27,346 nucleotides of DNA, taken from JAAFIP01 sp031428975 (GTDB taxonomy: Bacteria > Pseudomonadota > Gammaproteobacteria > Burkholderiales > Burkholderiaceae_C). The position numbers were made by a program, and so were the translations under genes. The stretch is from assembly GCA_031428975.1 (NCBI GenBank), contig JANOYR010000120.1, forward strand, positions 1-27,346. The letters are read 5' to 3'. Positions 8,375-15,885 of this stretch are shown piece by piece. Below the pieces are notes generated by a model. That model saw only the letters and a list, made by a program, of their open reading frames with translations, was not told where the DNA came from and did not search any database. Position 1 is the stretch's first letter, and each line of letters starts with the position of its first letter.

Positions 8375-8895
8375 TTGGAGGCCTCAGTTGTTGGGGTAGT
8401 CAGCGCAAAAGGCCGCAGCCCATCGGTGGCTAGGGTAATGCTGCGTTCGCCCAAGCGCAGGGTCATTGACTGGGCGGGAATAATCGGCTCAGGGCCCAAA
8501 ATCAGGCCGCTTGGCCGCTGGTTGCTGGCCAAAGTGTTGCGGCGGTCTGCGTCTTCGTGGGTCGCTGTGGTGCCCGCTGCCAGCCACGGCGTGAGCCCTC
8601 CCGCAGCGGCATTGGCATTGCGCGTGGTGTCTACCCGCTGCCCTTCGCCCACAATTTGAAAACCATCGCTGCTGGGCAACCACAGCAGCGGCAACCCACT
8701 GGCACGCGACTGCGTGCGGGCAGCTTCTAAGACTGCCACCACCCGATCGGCCTCGCGCTCCAGTGCCGTAGCGTGAGAGTCCCGCAAGGCTAAAGTGGCT
8801 GCACCCGTGGCAATGGCAATCAAGCTGACCACAATGAGCAGCTCTAGGAGCGTAAAACCCCTCTGTTGGTTATTGCCAGCTGCCAACATCCGCAT
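8371..8895 (-). CDS. gspH: Type II secretion minor pseudopilin GspH
   Basis: Minor pseudopilin near the pseudopilus tip. The 174-residue product has the cleavage motif RGFTLLELLIVVS at about 12-24 and a GspH globular domain. The ATG at 8895 lies inside gspG, giving a 26-bp overlap; a second in-frame ATG two codons later would also work. A Thr/Ala-rich loop around residues 90-120 is longer than the core fold requires. Confidence 0.94.
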   Translation of the reverse strand: MRMLAAGNNQQRGFTLLELLIVVSLIAIATGAATLALRDSHATALEREADRVVAVLEAARTQSRASGLPLLWLPSSDGFQIVGEGQRVDTTRNANAAAGGLTPWLAAGTTATHEDADRRNTLASNQRPSGLILGPEPIIPAQSMTLRLGERSITLATDGLRPFALTTPTTEASK

Positions 8896-9307
8896 TCTTG
8901 CCTTCGCCTCCCGCTTGGCCGTCTGCGCCGAAGCTCATCACGTCAATTTCGCCTTTCACGCCGGGGTTGAGGTATTGGTAGGCACGGCCCCAGGGGTCGT
9001 TGGGCAGTTTGTCTAAATAGGGCTTCCAGTTGGCCGGAATTTGCCCTGCTGTGGGCTTGGCCACCAAGGCTTGCAGGCCTTGCTCGGCGCTGGGGTAGCG
9101 CTGGTTGTCCAGTTTATAGAGCTTAAGCGCCTGCACCACATTGTTGATGTCGGTTTTGGCGGCGGTGGCGCGGGCATCGTCGGCGCGGTCGAGCACATTG
9201 GGCACAATCAGCGCGGCCAGCACGCCAATGATGACCAAGACCACCATCAGCTCGATCAAGGTAAAGCCGCGTTGCACGAGACTGCGCAGGCGTGGGGCTA
9301 AGGACAT
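8870..9307 (-). CDS. gspG: Type II secretion major pseudopilin GspG
   Basis: Major pseudopilin, the main subunit of the periplasmic pseudopilus. The product has the classic processing site RGFTLIELMVVLVIIGVLA and a C-terminal calcium-site region with DPWGRAYQYLNPG and SFGADGQAGGEG, both diagnostic. I choose the ATG at 9307, giving 145 residues and a short basic leader. An ATG at 9340 would add 11 residues. Neither has a clear Shine-Dalgarno sequence. It is the first gene of the minus-strand operon, and its high demand fits a promoter in the 103-bp divergent gap to gspC. Confidence 0.96.
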   Translation of the reverse strand: MSLAPRLRSLVQRGFTLIELMVVLVIIGVLAALIVPNVLDRADDARATAAKTDINNVVQALKLYKLDNQRYPSAEQGLQALVAKPTAGQIPANWKPYLDKLPNDPWGRAYQYLNPGVKGEIDVMSFGADGQAGGEGKNADVGSWQ

Positions 9308-9410
9308 TACAGCGGTTTTGGAGGTGTATAACGGTGCCATACAGGAGTTGAAATTGGGTTAAAAAGTGCGGCTGCGTGAACAAGCGCTAAGCTTCAATGA
9401 TAATCGGTGC

Positions 9411-10103
9411 ATGCAAAGATATTGGTGGCAAAAATTAACGGCATTTCTGCTTTGGGGCTTGGCCGCAGGCTGTGTGGTGTTTTGGGCGCTTAAATTCGCG
9501 GTCAGTCCTGTCGCCGTTGTACCTTTGTCTGGCGCGAGCGCCACACCTGCTGTGCGGATAGATTCCGCCCAAGTGGCACAAATTTTAGGCGCTAAAGCTA
9601 TAAATAAAATAGCAAACAATGACGACGGTGCCGTGACAACGCCAAAAATACCTTCAAAGTTTATTTTAACAGGCTTGATCGCAGCGGGACGCTCTAGTGT
9701 GGCTTTAATCGCCTTTGACGGCAAGCCCGCCCGCTCCTACCGCGTGGGCGCTAGGGTGGACGAGGGTTTGGTGCTGCAAAGCGTGGACAAGCGCAGTGCC
9801 CGCTTGGGCTCTACAGTCAAAGCGACGGCCACGTTGACTTTAGAGCTGCCTTCTAAGCCCGGCCCCGTGGTGGTGTCGGCTTTTATCCCTGCACCCCTGG
9901 CGATGGTGCCCGCTGCCCCTATCGTTGTGCCGTCAAATACGGTTGGCATGTCTGCCCAGACGCTTACGGAGCTGGGGGCAGGACAAACTGTCGCCACCGA
10001 CCAAATGCTAAATTTGCCAAAGGCCATTCGGATGCGCGGATTGCCCGGTGCTCCGCCTGCGGCTGCTGACGGCGCTGTGCCAGCAGATCCAGTGCGCAAC
10101 TGA
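9411..10103 (+). CDS. gspC: Type II secretion inner membrane protein GspC
   Basis: Inner-membrane protein that links the platform to the secretin. From the ATG at 9411 the product is 230 residues. It has a cytoplasmic tip, one transmembrane helix at about 9-28, a linker, and an HR domain at about 82-150 with FILTGLIAAG and SYRVGARVDEGLVLQSV, the family signature. There is no PDZ or coiled-coil domain; a Pro/Ala-rich tail follows. An upstream start at 9366 would add 15 residues before the membrane helix and is less likely. Linker residues 62-80 match the dispersed repeat (9597-9655). The last 140 bp overlap cobC on the other strand. It is divergent from the rest of the gsp operon. Confidence 0.9.
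   Translation: MQRYWWQKLTAFLLWGLAAGCVVFWALKFAVSPVAVVPLSGASATPAVRIDSAQVAQILGAKAINKIANNDDGAVTTPKIPSKFILTGLIAAGRSSVALIAFDGKPARSYRVGARVDEGLVLQSVDKRSARLGSTVKATATLTLELPSKPGPVVVSAFIPAPLAMVPAAPIVVPSNTVGMSAQTLTELGAGQTVATDQMLNLPKAIRMRGLPGAPPAAADGAVPADPVRN
9597..9655 (+). repeat. Probable repeat copy F inside gspC
   Basis: The segment reads GCTATAAATAAAATAGCAAA, then CAATGACGA, CGTGACA and GCCAAAAATACC, in the same order as copy B. It encodes the flexible linker between the GspC membrane helix and HR domain, read in the forward orientation. It is more diverged than copies A-E. Confidence 0.5.
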
Positions 10104-10590
10104 CTCCCGCGTGGGTGATCCAAGCGGTGTTGGTGTCTGCAGTCTTTGCCAGCGCATCCAGCGCGGCTTGCACCCGCGCCATTACCATGGCCACCGACTC
10201 GCCGCACCTGCCTGCGCGGTAGTCTTCAAAACCATCCGTCCACGCTGCCAGCGCAGCGGGGCTGATGCCATCCCAGCGCTGCATTTCCCAGCTGCCAAAA
10301 TCCATCTCGGTAATACGCGGCTCTGTTTCAAAGCATAAATCTGCCCGATGTCGCTGCAAAGCCGTCATGAGCTGCTCGCATCTTTGTAGCGGTGAAACTT
10401 GCACGGCGATGCCCAAGGGCAGCGCCTTGGCCAGCGCACTAGCCGCCAGCTCGGTGGCCACAGGGTCAGCCGCCACGTTGCTCACACCGTAGCAAATACC
10501 CTTGGCCACGAGGGGCTGGGCGTGGCGAATCACCCACAATAGGGGGTTTTTGCCCTCCGCTGTGGGCTTATTTGCCGTGCAATCAACCAA
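9964..10590 (-). CDS. cobC: Histidine phosphatase, probable alpha-ribazole phosphatase CobC
   Basis: Probable phosphatase of the cobalamin nucleotide-loop pathway, removing the phosphate from alpha-ribazole phosphate or adenosylcobalamin phosphate. The 208-residue product shows the histidine phosphatase triad: RHAQP near residue 22, an acidic motif ITEMDFGSWE, and THAGV with His at about 160. The start is TTG at 10590, three bases after the cobS stop. A TTG just before WVIRHAQP would give the more usual short N-terminus, so the first 17 or so residues are uncertain. The last 46 residues overlap the gspC tail on the opposite strand but contain no catalytic residue. The B12 role is inferred from linkage to cobS and cobT. 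Confidence 0.87.
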   Translation of the reverse strand: MVDCTANKPTAEGKNPLLWVIRHAQPLVAKGICYGVSNVAADPVATELAASALAKALPLGIAVQVSPLQRCEQLMTALQRHRADLCFETEPRITEMDFGSWEMQRWDGISPAALAAWTDGFEDYRAGRCGESVAMVMARVQAALDALAKTADTNTAWITHAGVSCALDLLAQRRQQPQAEHRAIRASEWPLANLAFGRWRQFVLPPAP

Positions 10591-10593
10591 AGT

Positions 10594-11421
10594 TTACAGC
10601 GCCGCCAGCGCCCCTAGATAAAACGCTACTTCGCATACTTGCTGCGTAGCGCCCAAACAGTCGCCCGTAAAGCCCTGCAAACGCCGCGCAAACAAGCGCC
10701 ACATATACCCCAGCGCCAGCAACATAAAAACCACAGGCGCTATAAAAAATAGAGCTAACTTTAACCATAATGCGGTGACAGTGAGTGGAAATATCCAAAA
10801 TGCAGCGACCACCAGCCCGCTGGTGTTGATGTGGTCTGCTAAGGGCTTCGATTTGGATGTGGCACTGTCCCCCACATGGGGCAAAGCGGCAATCAAAACC
10901 AGCGGCGCAGCCCGAGAGCACACATGCGCCGCCACAATGCTCAAGCACACCAAGGCTGCATCCAAGCGCAGCAAAGGCAACTCTACCCGACGCGCCACCT
11001 CGCCTAAGCCCGCAAGCGCCGCCAGCTTACAAGCCAGCACCAAACACAGCGCCATGGCCCCAAAAGCGCCCACCCGCGAGTCCTTCATGATCTCTAGTGC
11101 CCGCGCACGCTCGTAGCTGCCACCCAAGCCGTCGGCCACATCGGCCAAGCCGTCTTCATGAAAGCCGCCTGTGAGCATCACCGTGGCCACGGTCGACAGC
11201 GCAGCAGCCAAAAGCGGCGCAAAAGTGCCGACAAAAACCTGTAAACACAGCCAAAACACGCCCGCCGCCACCGCGCCCACCAAATACCCTACCCCTGGAA
11301 AGTGCGCTGCACTGGCCCGCAGCATGGCAGGCGAATACCCCACCCAAGTCGCCAAACGCCCCGTGATAGGAATGCGCGTGAAGAATTGAACAGCTAAGAG
11401 AAAGTGCTTGATGGGCAACAT
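10594..11421 (-). CDS. cobS: Adenosylcobinamide-GDP ribazoletransferase CobS
   Basis: Polytopic inner-membrane enzyme that joins adenosylcobinamide-GDP to alpha-ribazole (or its phosphate) to make cobalamin. The 275-residue product has several hydrophobic helices and the family motif GGFHEDGLADVADGLGG at about 85-101, whose acidic residues are thought to bind metal, followed by KDSRVGAFG. The ATG starts 20 bases after the cobT stop, and cobC follows after three bases, so the three are probably cotranscribed. Residues 209-228, a membrane helix, are encoded by a stretch that weakly matches the dispersed repeat. Confidence 0.95.
   Translation of the reverse strand: MLPIKHFLLAVQFFTRIPITGRLATWVGYSPAMLRASAAHFPGVGYLVGAVAAGVFWLCLQVFVGTFAPLLAAALSTVATVMLTGGFHEDGLADVADGLGGSYERARALEIMKDSRVGAFGAMALCLVLACKLAALAGLGEVARRVELPLLRLDAALVCLSIVAAHVCSRAAPLVLIAALPHVGDSATSKSKPLADHINTSGLVVAAFWIFPLTVTALWLKLALFFIAPVVFMLLALGYMWRLFARRLQGFTGDCLGATQQVCEVAFYLGALAAL
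10739..10800 (+). repeat. Possible repeat copy G inside cobS
   Basis: The segment reads GCTATAAAAAATAGAGCTAA, then GCGGTGACAGTGAG and GGAAATATCC, in the order of copies A and B. Read in reverse by cobS it encodes LTVTA, in the same codon phase as NVTV in Pgi and GspL. Divergence is considerable, and hydrophobic helix codons may mimic the pattern. Confidence 0.35.
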
Positions 11422-11441
11422 AGGGCGTGCGTCAAAAACCT

Positions 11442-12491
11442 TCAGCTTTTGCCCGACACTCCAGCCGACTCAAAGCTGGCCATTTCATTTAAAAACTTGG
11501 CCGCCGATTGCACCAATGGCCATGCAAGCAATGCGCCTGTGCCTTCGCCCAAGCGCAAGCCAATGTCCAGCAAAGGGGTAACGCCTAGGTCGTGCAGCAT
11601 CAGGCGGTGGCCGTTTTCGCTGCCTACATGGCAAAACACCATGAAGTCTTGGGCGTTGGGCGCAAGCCGCGTTGCCAGCAGTGCAGCAGCGCCTGCAATG
11701 AAGCCATCTACCAAAATCACCCGCCGCTCAGAGGCTGCTTGCAGCATAGCCCCCACCATCATGGCAATTTCAAAGCCGCCCACTGCCGCTAGCACGTCCA
11801 TGGGCTCGGTGCAGGCGGCATGGCGCGTGTGGGCGCGTTCGAGCTGTTTGATTTTGTTTTCTAGCTGCGGGTCGGTCAAACCGGTGCCTCGGCCAGCGGC
11901 ATCGCGTAGGGGCACGCCGCACAGCAACGAAAAAATCAGTGCAGCACTGGACGTATTGGCAATGCCCATTTCGCCAAATGCCACCACGTTACCCGCCAGC
12001 CCAGCGAGCACTTGCACGCCGGCGTCTAGCGCTGCCACCGCCTGAATCGGCGACATAGCCGTCGTCCAGACGCTGTTACGCGTGCCCAAAGCGATTTTGC
12101 GGTTGATGAGCTTTGGGTTGTGCGGCAGCGCCGCAGCCACGCCTGCGTCCACCACGGTGAGTGCAAAGCTGTGTTGGCGAGCAAACACATTGACTGCAGC
12201 ACCCCCATCGAGCATATTGGCCACCATTTGCAAGGTAACAGCCTGCGGAAAAGCCGATACGCCTTCCTCGGCAATGCCGTGGTCCGCTGCAAACACCAGC
12301 ATTTGCGGGGCACGAAAACTCACCACATCGCTGCGCTGGATACGCGCCAGTTGCAGGGCAAGCTCTTCTAGTAGACCCAATGCGCCCACAGGTTTGGTTT
12401 TGTGGTCGATTTTGTGGCGCAGCTTGAGGGTGAATGCCCCGTCGTTTGCTTTGAGTGAAAGTGGGTCTACCGTGGGCAATGCAAATGTCAT
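11442..12491 (-). CDS. cobT: Nicotinate-nucleotide-dimethylbenzimidazole phosphoribosyltransferase CobT
   Basis: Cytoplasmic enzyme that activates the lower ligand of B12 by making alpha-ribazole phosphate from 5,6-dimethylbenzimidazole and nicotinate mononucleotide. The 349-residue product is full length and shows FAADHGIAEEGVSAFP, GEMGIANTSSAAL, DGFIAGAAALLA and a C-terminal RLGEGTGA with the catalytic Glu. It begins with ATG and leads a cobT-cobS-cobC run. No cobalamin riboswitch is evident in the short gap before it, so regulation by B12 is not seen here. Confidence 0.96.
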   Translation of the reverse strand: MTFALPTVDPLSLKANDGAFTLKLRHKIDHKTKPVGALGLLEELALQLARIQRSDVVSFRAPQMLVFAADHGIAEEGVSAFPQAVTLQMVANMLDGGAAVNVFARQHSFALTVVDAGVAAALPHNPKLINRKIALGTRNSVWTTAMSPIQAVAALDAGVQVLAGLAGNVVAFGEMGIANTSSAALIFSLLCGVPLRDAAGRGTGLTDPQLENKIKQLERAHTRHAACTEPMDVLAAVGGFEIAMMVGAMLQAASERRVILVDGFIAGAAALLATRLAPNAQDFMVFCHVGSENGHRLMLHDLGVTPLLDIGLRLGEGTGALLAWPLVQSAAKFLNEMASFESAGVSGKS

Positions 12492-12521
12492 GGGCTAAAA
12501 AAACAGATAAATGGTCTGTGT

Positions 12522-13472
12522 TTACAGATCGGGGTGGTGCGGCTTGGCCAAAAAACCGCTGGCCAGTGCGTTAGGCCCCATGTTAATCGAGGTAGAAGGC
12601 GACATTTCTTGCAAACTCAGCAACACATTGCGCTGTTGGCATTCAGTCTTGAGTGTGTTGTACAGCGGCATGCGCAGCACGTCTTCAATATCGCCCGAGT
12701 ATGACAGGTTGACAAAGGGCGCCAGCAGCCCCCGCTCTAGCTCGCGGCGCGTGATGTTGAACACATAGGCCTGCGCCGCAGGCACGCCGCGCAGTTTGGC
12801 CACTGCCTCGGTGCTGCCCTGAAAGCCCCGCAAAACCGGCATGATGCCCAGCACCTTGGCGGCCATGGCCCCAAGCTTGCCCACCGAGTTGTCGCCCTTG
12901 GCCTTGGCACGGGTCAAAATAAAGTCTAAATTACTAGGGGCCAAATAGGCATACGATTTGGCCGAAAGATCTTGCATATGGCTGCGGATGGTGGACATCG
13001 GCGTTTCGGCATCGAATTCGCGCAGCACTTCCATCACCTGTGCGCCGTAGCCGCCCAGCAGGTTCATGCTGTCGTAGCATTCCACAAACATCGGCCCTTT
13101 GATGCCCACCTTGTTGCGCACAGGCATGGAGTCGGTGATGCATTTTGATGCAGCTGCCATGGCGTTTTTGAAGATAGGTGAGCGCGAACCCATCACAAAA
13201 AGCCCGAACACATGGTCAAAATCGCAGGCGATATGGTCCAGAAAAAACTGCCGAACTTCAGCCTCTGTGGGCGGTATAGAGCTAGAAACCTCAGCCGCAC
13301 GCAAGCTTAAAAACTGGCTGTTAAAATCGCGCGTGGCTTTGGCATCGCGCGAGTCTGTGAAGCTTTGTTCGTCGATTTGAATATTGATCGGCAGCAAGCG
13401 CACATGCGGGTTATTGAGCACCGATGGTGGCACCTCGGCGGCGGCATCAATCAAAATTCCAAGTTTCAACAT
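12522..13472 (-). CDS. DegV family protein
   Basis: DegV-fold protein of 316 residues; family members bind a fatty acid in a deep cleft, and in Firmicutes they hand it to a fatty acid kinase. Recognisable are the N-terminal LGILIDAAAEVP, the Ser-containing motif GSRSPIFKNA (about 96-105) that corresponds to the lipid-contact loop, and the C-terminal half with GIMPVL. The start has a good AAGGAGT ribosome site. It lies between cobT and ilvA with short gaps, all on the minus strand, but no kinase partner is nearby, so its role here is unknown. Confidence 0.85.
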   Translation of the reverse strand: MLKLGILIDAAAEVPPSVLNNPHVRLLPINIQIDEQSFTDSRDAKATRDFNSQFLSLRAAEVSSSIPPTEAEVRQFFLDHIACDFDHVFGLFVMGSRSPIFKNAMAAASKCITDSMPVRNKVGIKGPMFVECYDSMNLLGGYGAQVMEVLREFDAETPMSTIRSHMQDLSAKSYAYLAPSNLDFILTRAKAKGDNSVGKLGAMAAKVLGIMPVLRGFQGSTEAVAKLRGVPAAQAYVFNITRRELERGLLAPFVNLSYSGDIEDVLRMPLYNTLKTECQQRNVLLSLQEMSPSTSINMGPNALASGFLAKPHHPDL

Positions 13473-13497
13473 AGGGCACTCCTTAAGAGTGACTATG

Positions 13498-15066
13498 CTA
13501 CGCCCTTAGAAACATTTGGTAAACAGGATTGTGGGTTTCTTCGACATAGGGATACCCTAGGTCTTTCAAAAAGGCGGTGAACACGGTGTCGTCGGCTTTG
13601 CTCACCTGCATGCCCACCAAAATGCGCCCGTAGTCTGCCCCTTGGTTGCGGTAATGGAAAAGGCTGATGTTCCAGCCCGGGCGCATGGCGTTTAAAAAAC
13701 GCAGCAACGCGCCGGGCCGCTCGGGGAACACAAAGCGCAGCAAACGCTCTTCTTTTGCTAGCGCACTGCGTCCGCCCACCATGTACCGAATGTGTTCTTT
13801 TGCCAACTCGTCGTGCGTCAAATCTAGCGTTTTAAAGCCACTTTTACTGAGCTTATTTGCAATTTCGGCGCTCTCGCCTTTGCCCTGCGTGGTCAGGCCG
13901 ACAAACACATGGGCATTGGCCGCGTCGCTGATGCGGTAGTTAAATTCGGTGATGCTGCGCGGCCCGCCGGGCAGCTCGCCCAGCGTGGTGCAAAAGCGCC
14001 TGAAGCTGCCGCGCTCTTCGGGCACGGTCACGGCAAACAGGGCTTCGCGCTCTTCGCCCACCTCGGCGCGTTCGGCCACAAAGCGCAGGCGGTCAAAGTT
14101 CATATTCGCCCCGCAGAGCACGGCGGCATAGGTTTGGCCTTTTGTTTTGTATTTGGCGGTGTATTGCTTAATAGCCGCCACCGCCAGCGCGCCCGATGGC
14201 TCCACAATGCTGCGGGTGTCCACAAACACGTCTTTGATGGCCGCGCACACCGCGTCGGTGTCCACGGTCATGAATTCGTCCACCAGCCCGCGCGCGATGC
14301 GAAAGGTTTCTTCGCCCACCAGCTTGACCGCCGTGCCGTCAGAAAACAGGCCCACGTCGCTCAGCGTCACCCGCTTTTTGGCCGCCACCGACTGCATCAT
14401 GGCATCTGAATCGTTCATTTGCACACCAATGACCTTGATGCTGGGTTTGACGGCCTTGATGTAGTTGGCCACGCCCGAGACCAGCCCGCCCCCACCAATG
14501 GCCACAAATACGGCATCGAGTGCGCCAATGTTCATCGCCTGCACTTGGCGCAGCACCTCCATGGCCACAGTGCCTTGGCCTGCAATCACATCGGGATCGT
14601 CAAAAGGGTGTACAAAGGTCAAACCCTGCTTGTCTTGCAAGGTAAGGGCGTGGTTATATGCGTCGGTGTAGCTGTCGCCGTGTAACACCACAGTGCCGCC
14701 CAGTTGCCGCACCGCATCGACCTTGAGCGAGGGCGTGGTGGCGGGCATCACAATCACCGCGCGCGTGCCCAGCTTGGCAGCCGACAGCGCCACGCCCTGC
14801 GCATGGTTGCCAGCCGATGCGCAAATCACGCCTTTTTTGAGCTGCGCAGGGCTTAAATGCGCCATTTTGTTGTACGCCCCCCGCAGCTTAAAGCTAAACA
14901 CTGCCTGCTGGTCTTCGCGCTTGAGCAAGACTGTGTTGCCAAGCCGGCGGCTCAGCGCCTTGGCATGGTCAAGCGCCGACTCCACGGCCACGTCGTAGAC
15001 GCGGGCGTTGAGGATTTTCGTTAAGTAGTCGGCAGGGGAGAGGGGTTTTGGTTTTTTGGTGGCCAT
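13498..15066 (-). CDS. ilvA: Threonine dehydratase, biosynthetic, IlvA
   Basis: PLP enzyme converting threonine to 2-oxobutanoate, the first step of isoleucine synthesis. The 522-residue product has an N-terminal fold-type II PLP domain with the lysine motif FSFKLRGAYNK (about 59-69), the substrate loop SAGNHAQGVA and the phosphate-binding GGGGL. Two C-terminal ACT-like regulatory domains (about 340-520) are the mark of the isoleucine-inhibited biosynthetic form, as opposed to the short catabolic form. The length matches the family. No leader-peptide attenuator was seen upstream. Confidence 0.96.
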   Translation of the reverse strand: MATKKPKPLSPADYLTKILNARVYDVAVESALDHAKALSRRLGNTVLLKREDQQAVFSFKLRGAYNKMAHLSPAQLKKGVICASAGNHAQGVALSAAKLGTRAVIVMPATTPSLKVDAVRQLGGTVVLHGDSYTDAYNHALTLQDKQGLTFVHPFDDPDVIAGQGTVAMEVLRQVQAMNIGALDAVFVAIGGGGLVSGVANYIKAVKPSIKVIGVQMNDSDAMMQSVAAKKRVTLSDVGLFSDGTAVKLVGEETFRIARGLVDEFMTVDTDAVCAAIKDVFVDTRSIVEPSGALAVAAIKQYTAKYKTKGQTYAAVLCGANMNFDRLRFVAERAEVGEEREALFAVTVPEERGSFRRFCTTLGELPGGPRSITEFNYRISDAANAHVFVGLTTQGKGESAEIANKLSKSGFKTLDLTHDELAKEHIRYMVGGRSALAKEERLLRFVFPERPGALLRFLNAMRPGWNISLFHYRNQGADYGRILVGMQVSKADDTVFTAFLKDLGYPYVEETHNPVYQMFLRA

Positions 15067-15152
15067 GGGGTGATTATCTATGGACTGGCTTGCTTCCCCG
15101 TTTGCTCTGCGCCTTGGGACTAACTCCGTTCAATCTGGGTCTTCGTACCAAT

Positions 15153-15180
15153 CCCGTTCGCCCTGAGCCTGTCGAAGGGT
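15153..15180. repeat. Short GC-rich dispersed repeat
   Basis: The sequence CGTTCGCCCTGAGCCTGTCG followed by AAGGG is a familiar short intergenic repeat found in many high-GC proteobacterial genomes. Only one copy is in the window, so repeat status rests on recollection and not on evidence here. Confidence 0.5.
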
Positions 15181-15204
15181 TCATGCTGACTTGGCTTTTG
15201 TAGC

Positions 15205-15411
15205 GTTGCGCCCACACCAGCGCACTGCCTGCCTGTGCCCGAGTTACCGGCCCACTTCGTGGGAAGCTTTGCGGTACTCAAAATGTGGGGTCTGTTCATA
15301 ACTCGCCCTGCGGGCTCAAACAGATGAACAGCCTGATCCCACATTTTTCCGCTCCTCAAGCCCGGCAACTCTGATTGGGCGCAGACAGGCAGCGCACTGG
15401 CGTGGTCGCGG
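15205..15411. repeat. Large imperfect inverted repeat (~205 bp hairpin)
   Basis: The left arm (about 15205-15251, GCGCCCACACCAGCGCACTG onward) is nearly the reverse complement of the right arm (about 15363-15411). An inner pair, AAATGTGGGGTC/TGTTCAT (15280-15299), matches 15322-15347, and the centre is GCCCTGCGGGC. The arms differ at scattered transitions and small gaps. The form fits a non-autonomous mobile element or a long structured RNA; no transposase gene is in it. Confidence 0.75.
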
Positions 15412-15448
15412 GCGAGGTGGTGACTTAGTTGGCGTTTCGTGCCTATTT

Positions 15449-15521
15449 TCGTGATTTTTATGAAAAATAGTGGCAATGTCATCGTCATATGGTCATAGTG
15501 CGCTCTGTTTTTCGTAGTAAA
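15449..15521 (-). repeat. Dispersed AT-rich repeat, copy E
   Basis: On the minus strand this reads GCACTATGACCATATGACG, then ATGACATTGCCACTATTTTT and CATAAA, very close to copy D over the core and tail. It is the only strong copy in the minus orientation and the only one clearly outside or not touching a gene. It lies 38 bp from the large inverted repeat. Confidence 0.72.
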
Positions 15522-15646
15522 AACCATGCAAAACACAACATGTCCCCGCACCCGTTTTCGGGCTCCGACCCCAAGCAAACTGCAAGTCCGAGTGCGGCAA
15601 ACCCACTGGAGCGCTCGGACGCCCCAGAAAAAAGAGAAAGGAGGCC

Positions 15647-15684
15647 AGAAAAAAGAAAAGCCCCAGCTCTTGCGAACTGGGGCT
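15647..15684 (-). terminator. Candidate intrinsic terminator, minus strand
   Basis: On the minus strand an eight-base perfect stem AGCCCCAG/CTGGGGCT (15677-15684 with 15659-15666, ten-base loop) is followed directly by TTTTCTTTTTTC. This is a textbook Rho-independent layout. No minus-strand gene ends here. A second hairpin, TCTACC/GGTAGA (15690-15713), lies just before it, so a short untranslated transcript is possible. Confidence 0.65.
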
Positions 15685-15885
15685 ATAAATCTACCTATTT
15701 TCTTCAGGGTAGAGGAGACAATCGTAAAATCAATTGCGCAACAATTTGCGCTTGCTAAGAGTTTACCCTTATTTTTGATGCGACGCAGCATATTCCCCAT
15801 TGAAAAATAGGGAGATAAGCCAAATGCATCGCCCATTAGCAAGGCCAAGCCCCATTTCAAACCACATTAACCCTCAAGGAATAGC

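Larger units (their letters stand above)
15067..15885. other. 819-bp gene-free region rich in repeats and hairpins
   Basis: No convincing gene is visible between ilvA and the osmC-like gene. A 246-codon minus-strand frame exists (15120-15860) but it crosses a large inverted repeat, a dispersed repeat and a terminator hairpin and has no recognisable motif. The region holds, in order, a short GC-rich repeat (15153-15180), a ~205-bp inverted repeat (15205-15411), copy E of the AT-rich repeat (15449-15521), and two minus-strand hairpins with a T-run (15647-15713). The roughly 170 bp before osmC-like are AT-rich and probably contain its promoter. Confidence 0.7.

Noticed and set aside
12492..12521. 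Cobalamin riboswitch ahead of cobT
   Set aside because: The gap is only 30 bp and shows no B12-box-like sequence.
15120..15860. 246-codon minus-strand open frame in the ilvA-osmC gap
   Set aside because: It crosses the large inverted repeat, repeat copy E and a terminator hairpin, shows no motif and has an odd composition. It is best explained as a chance frame.
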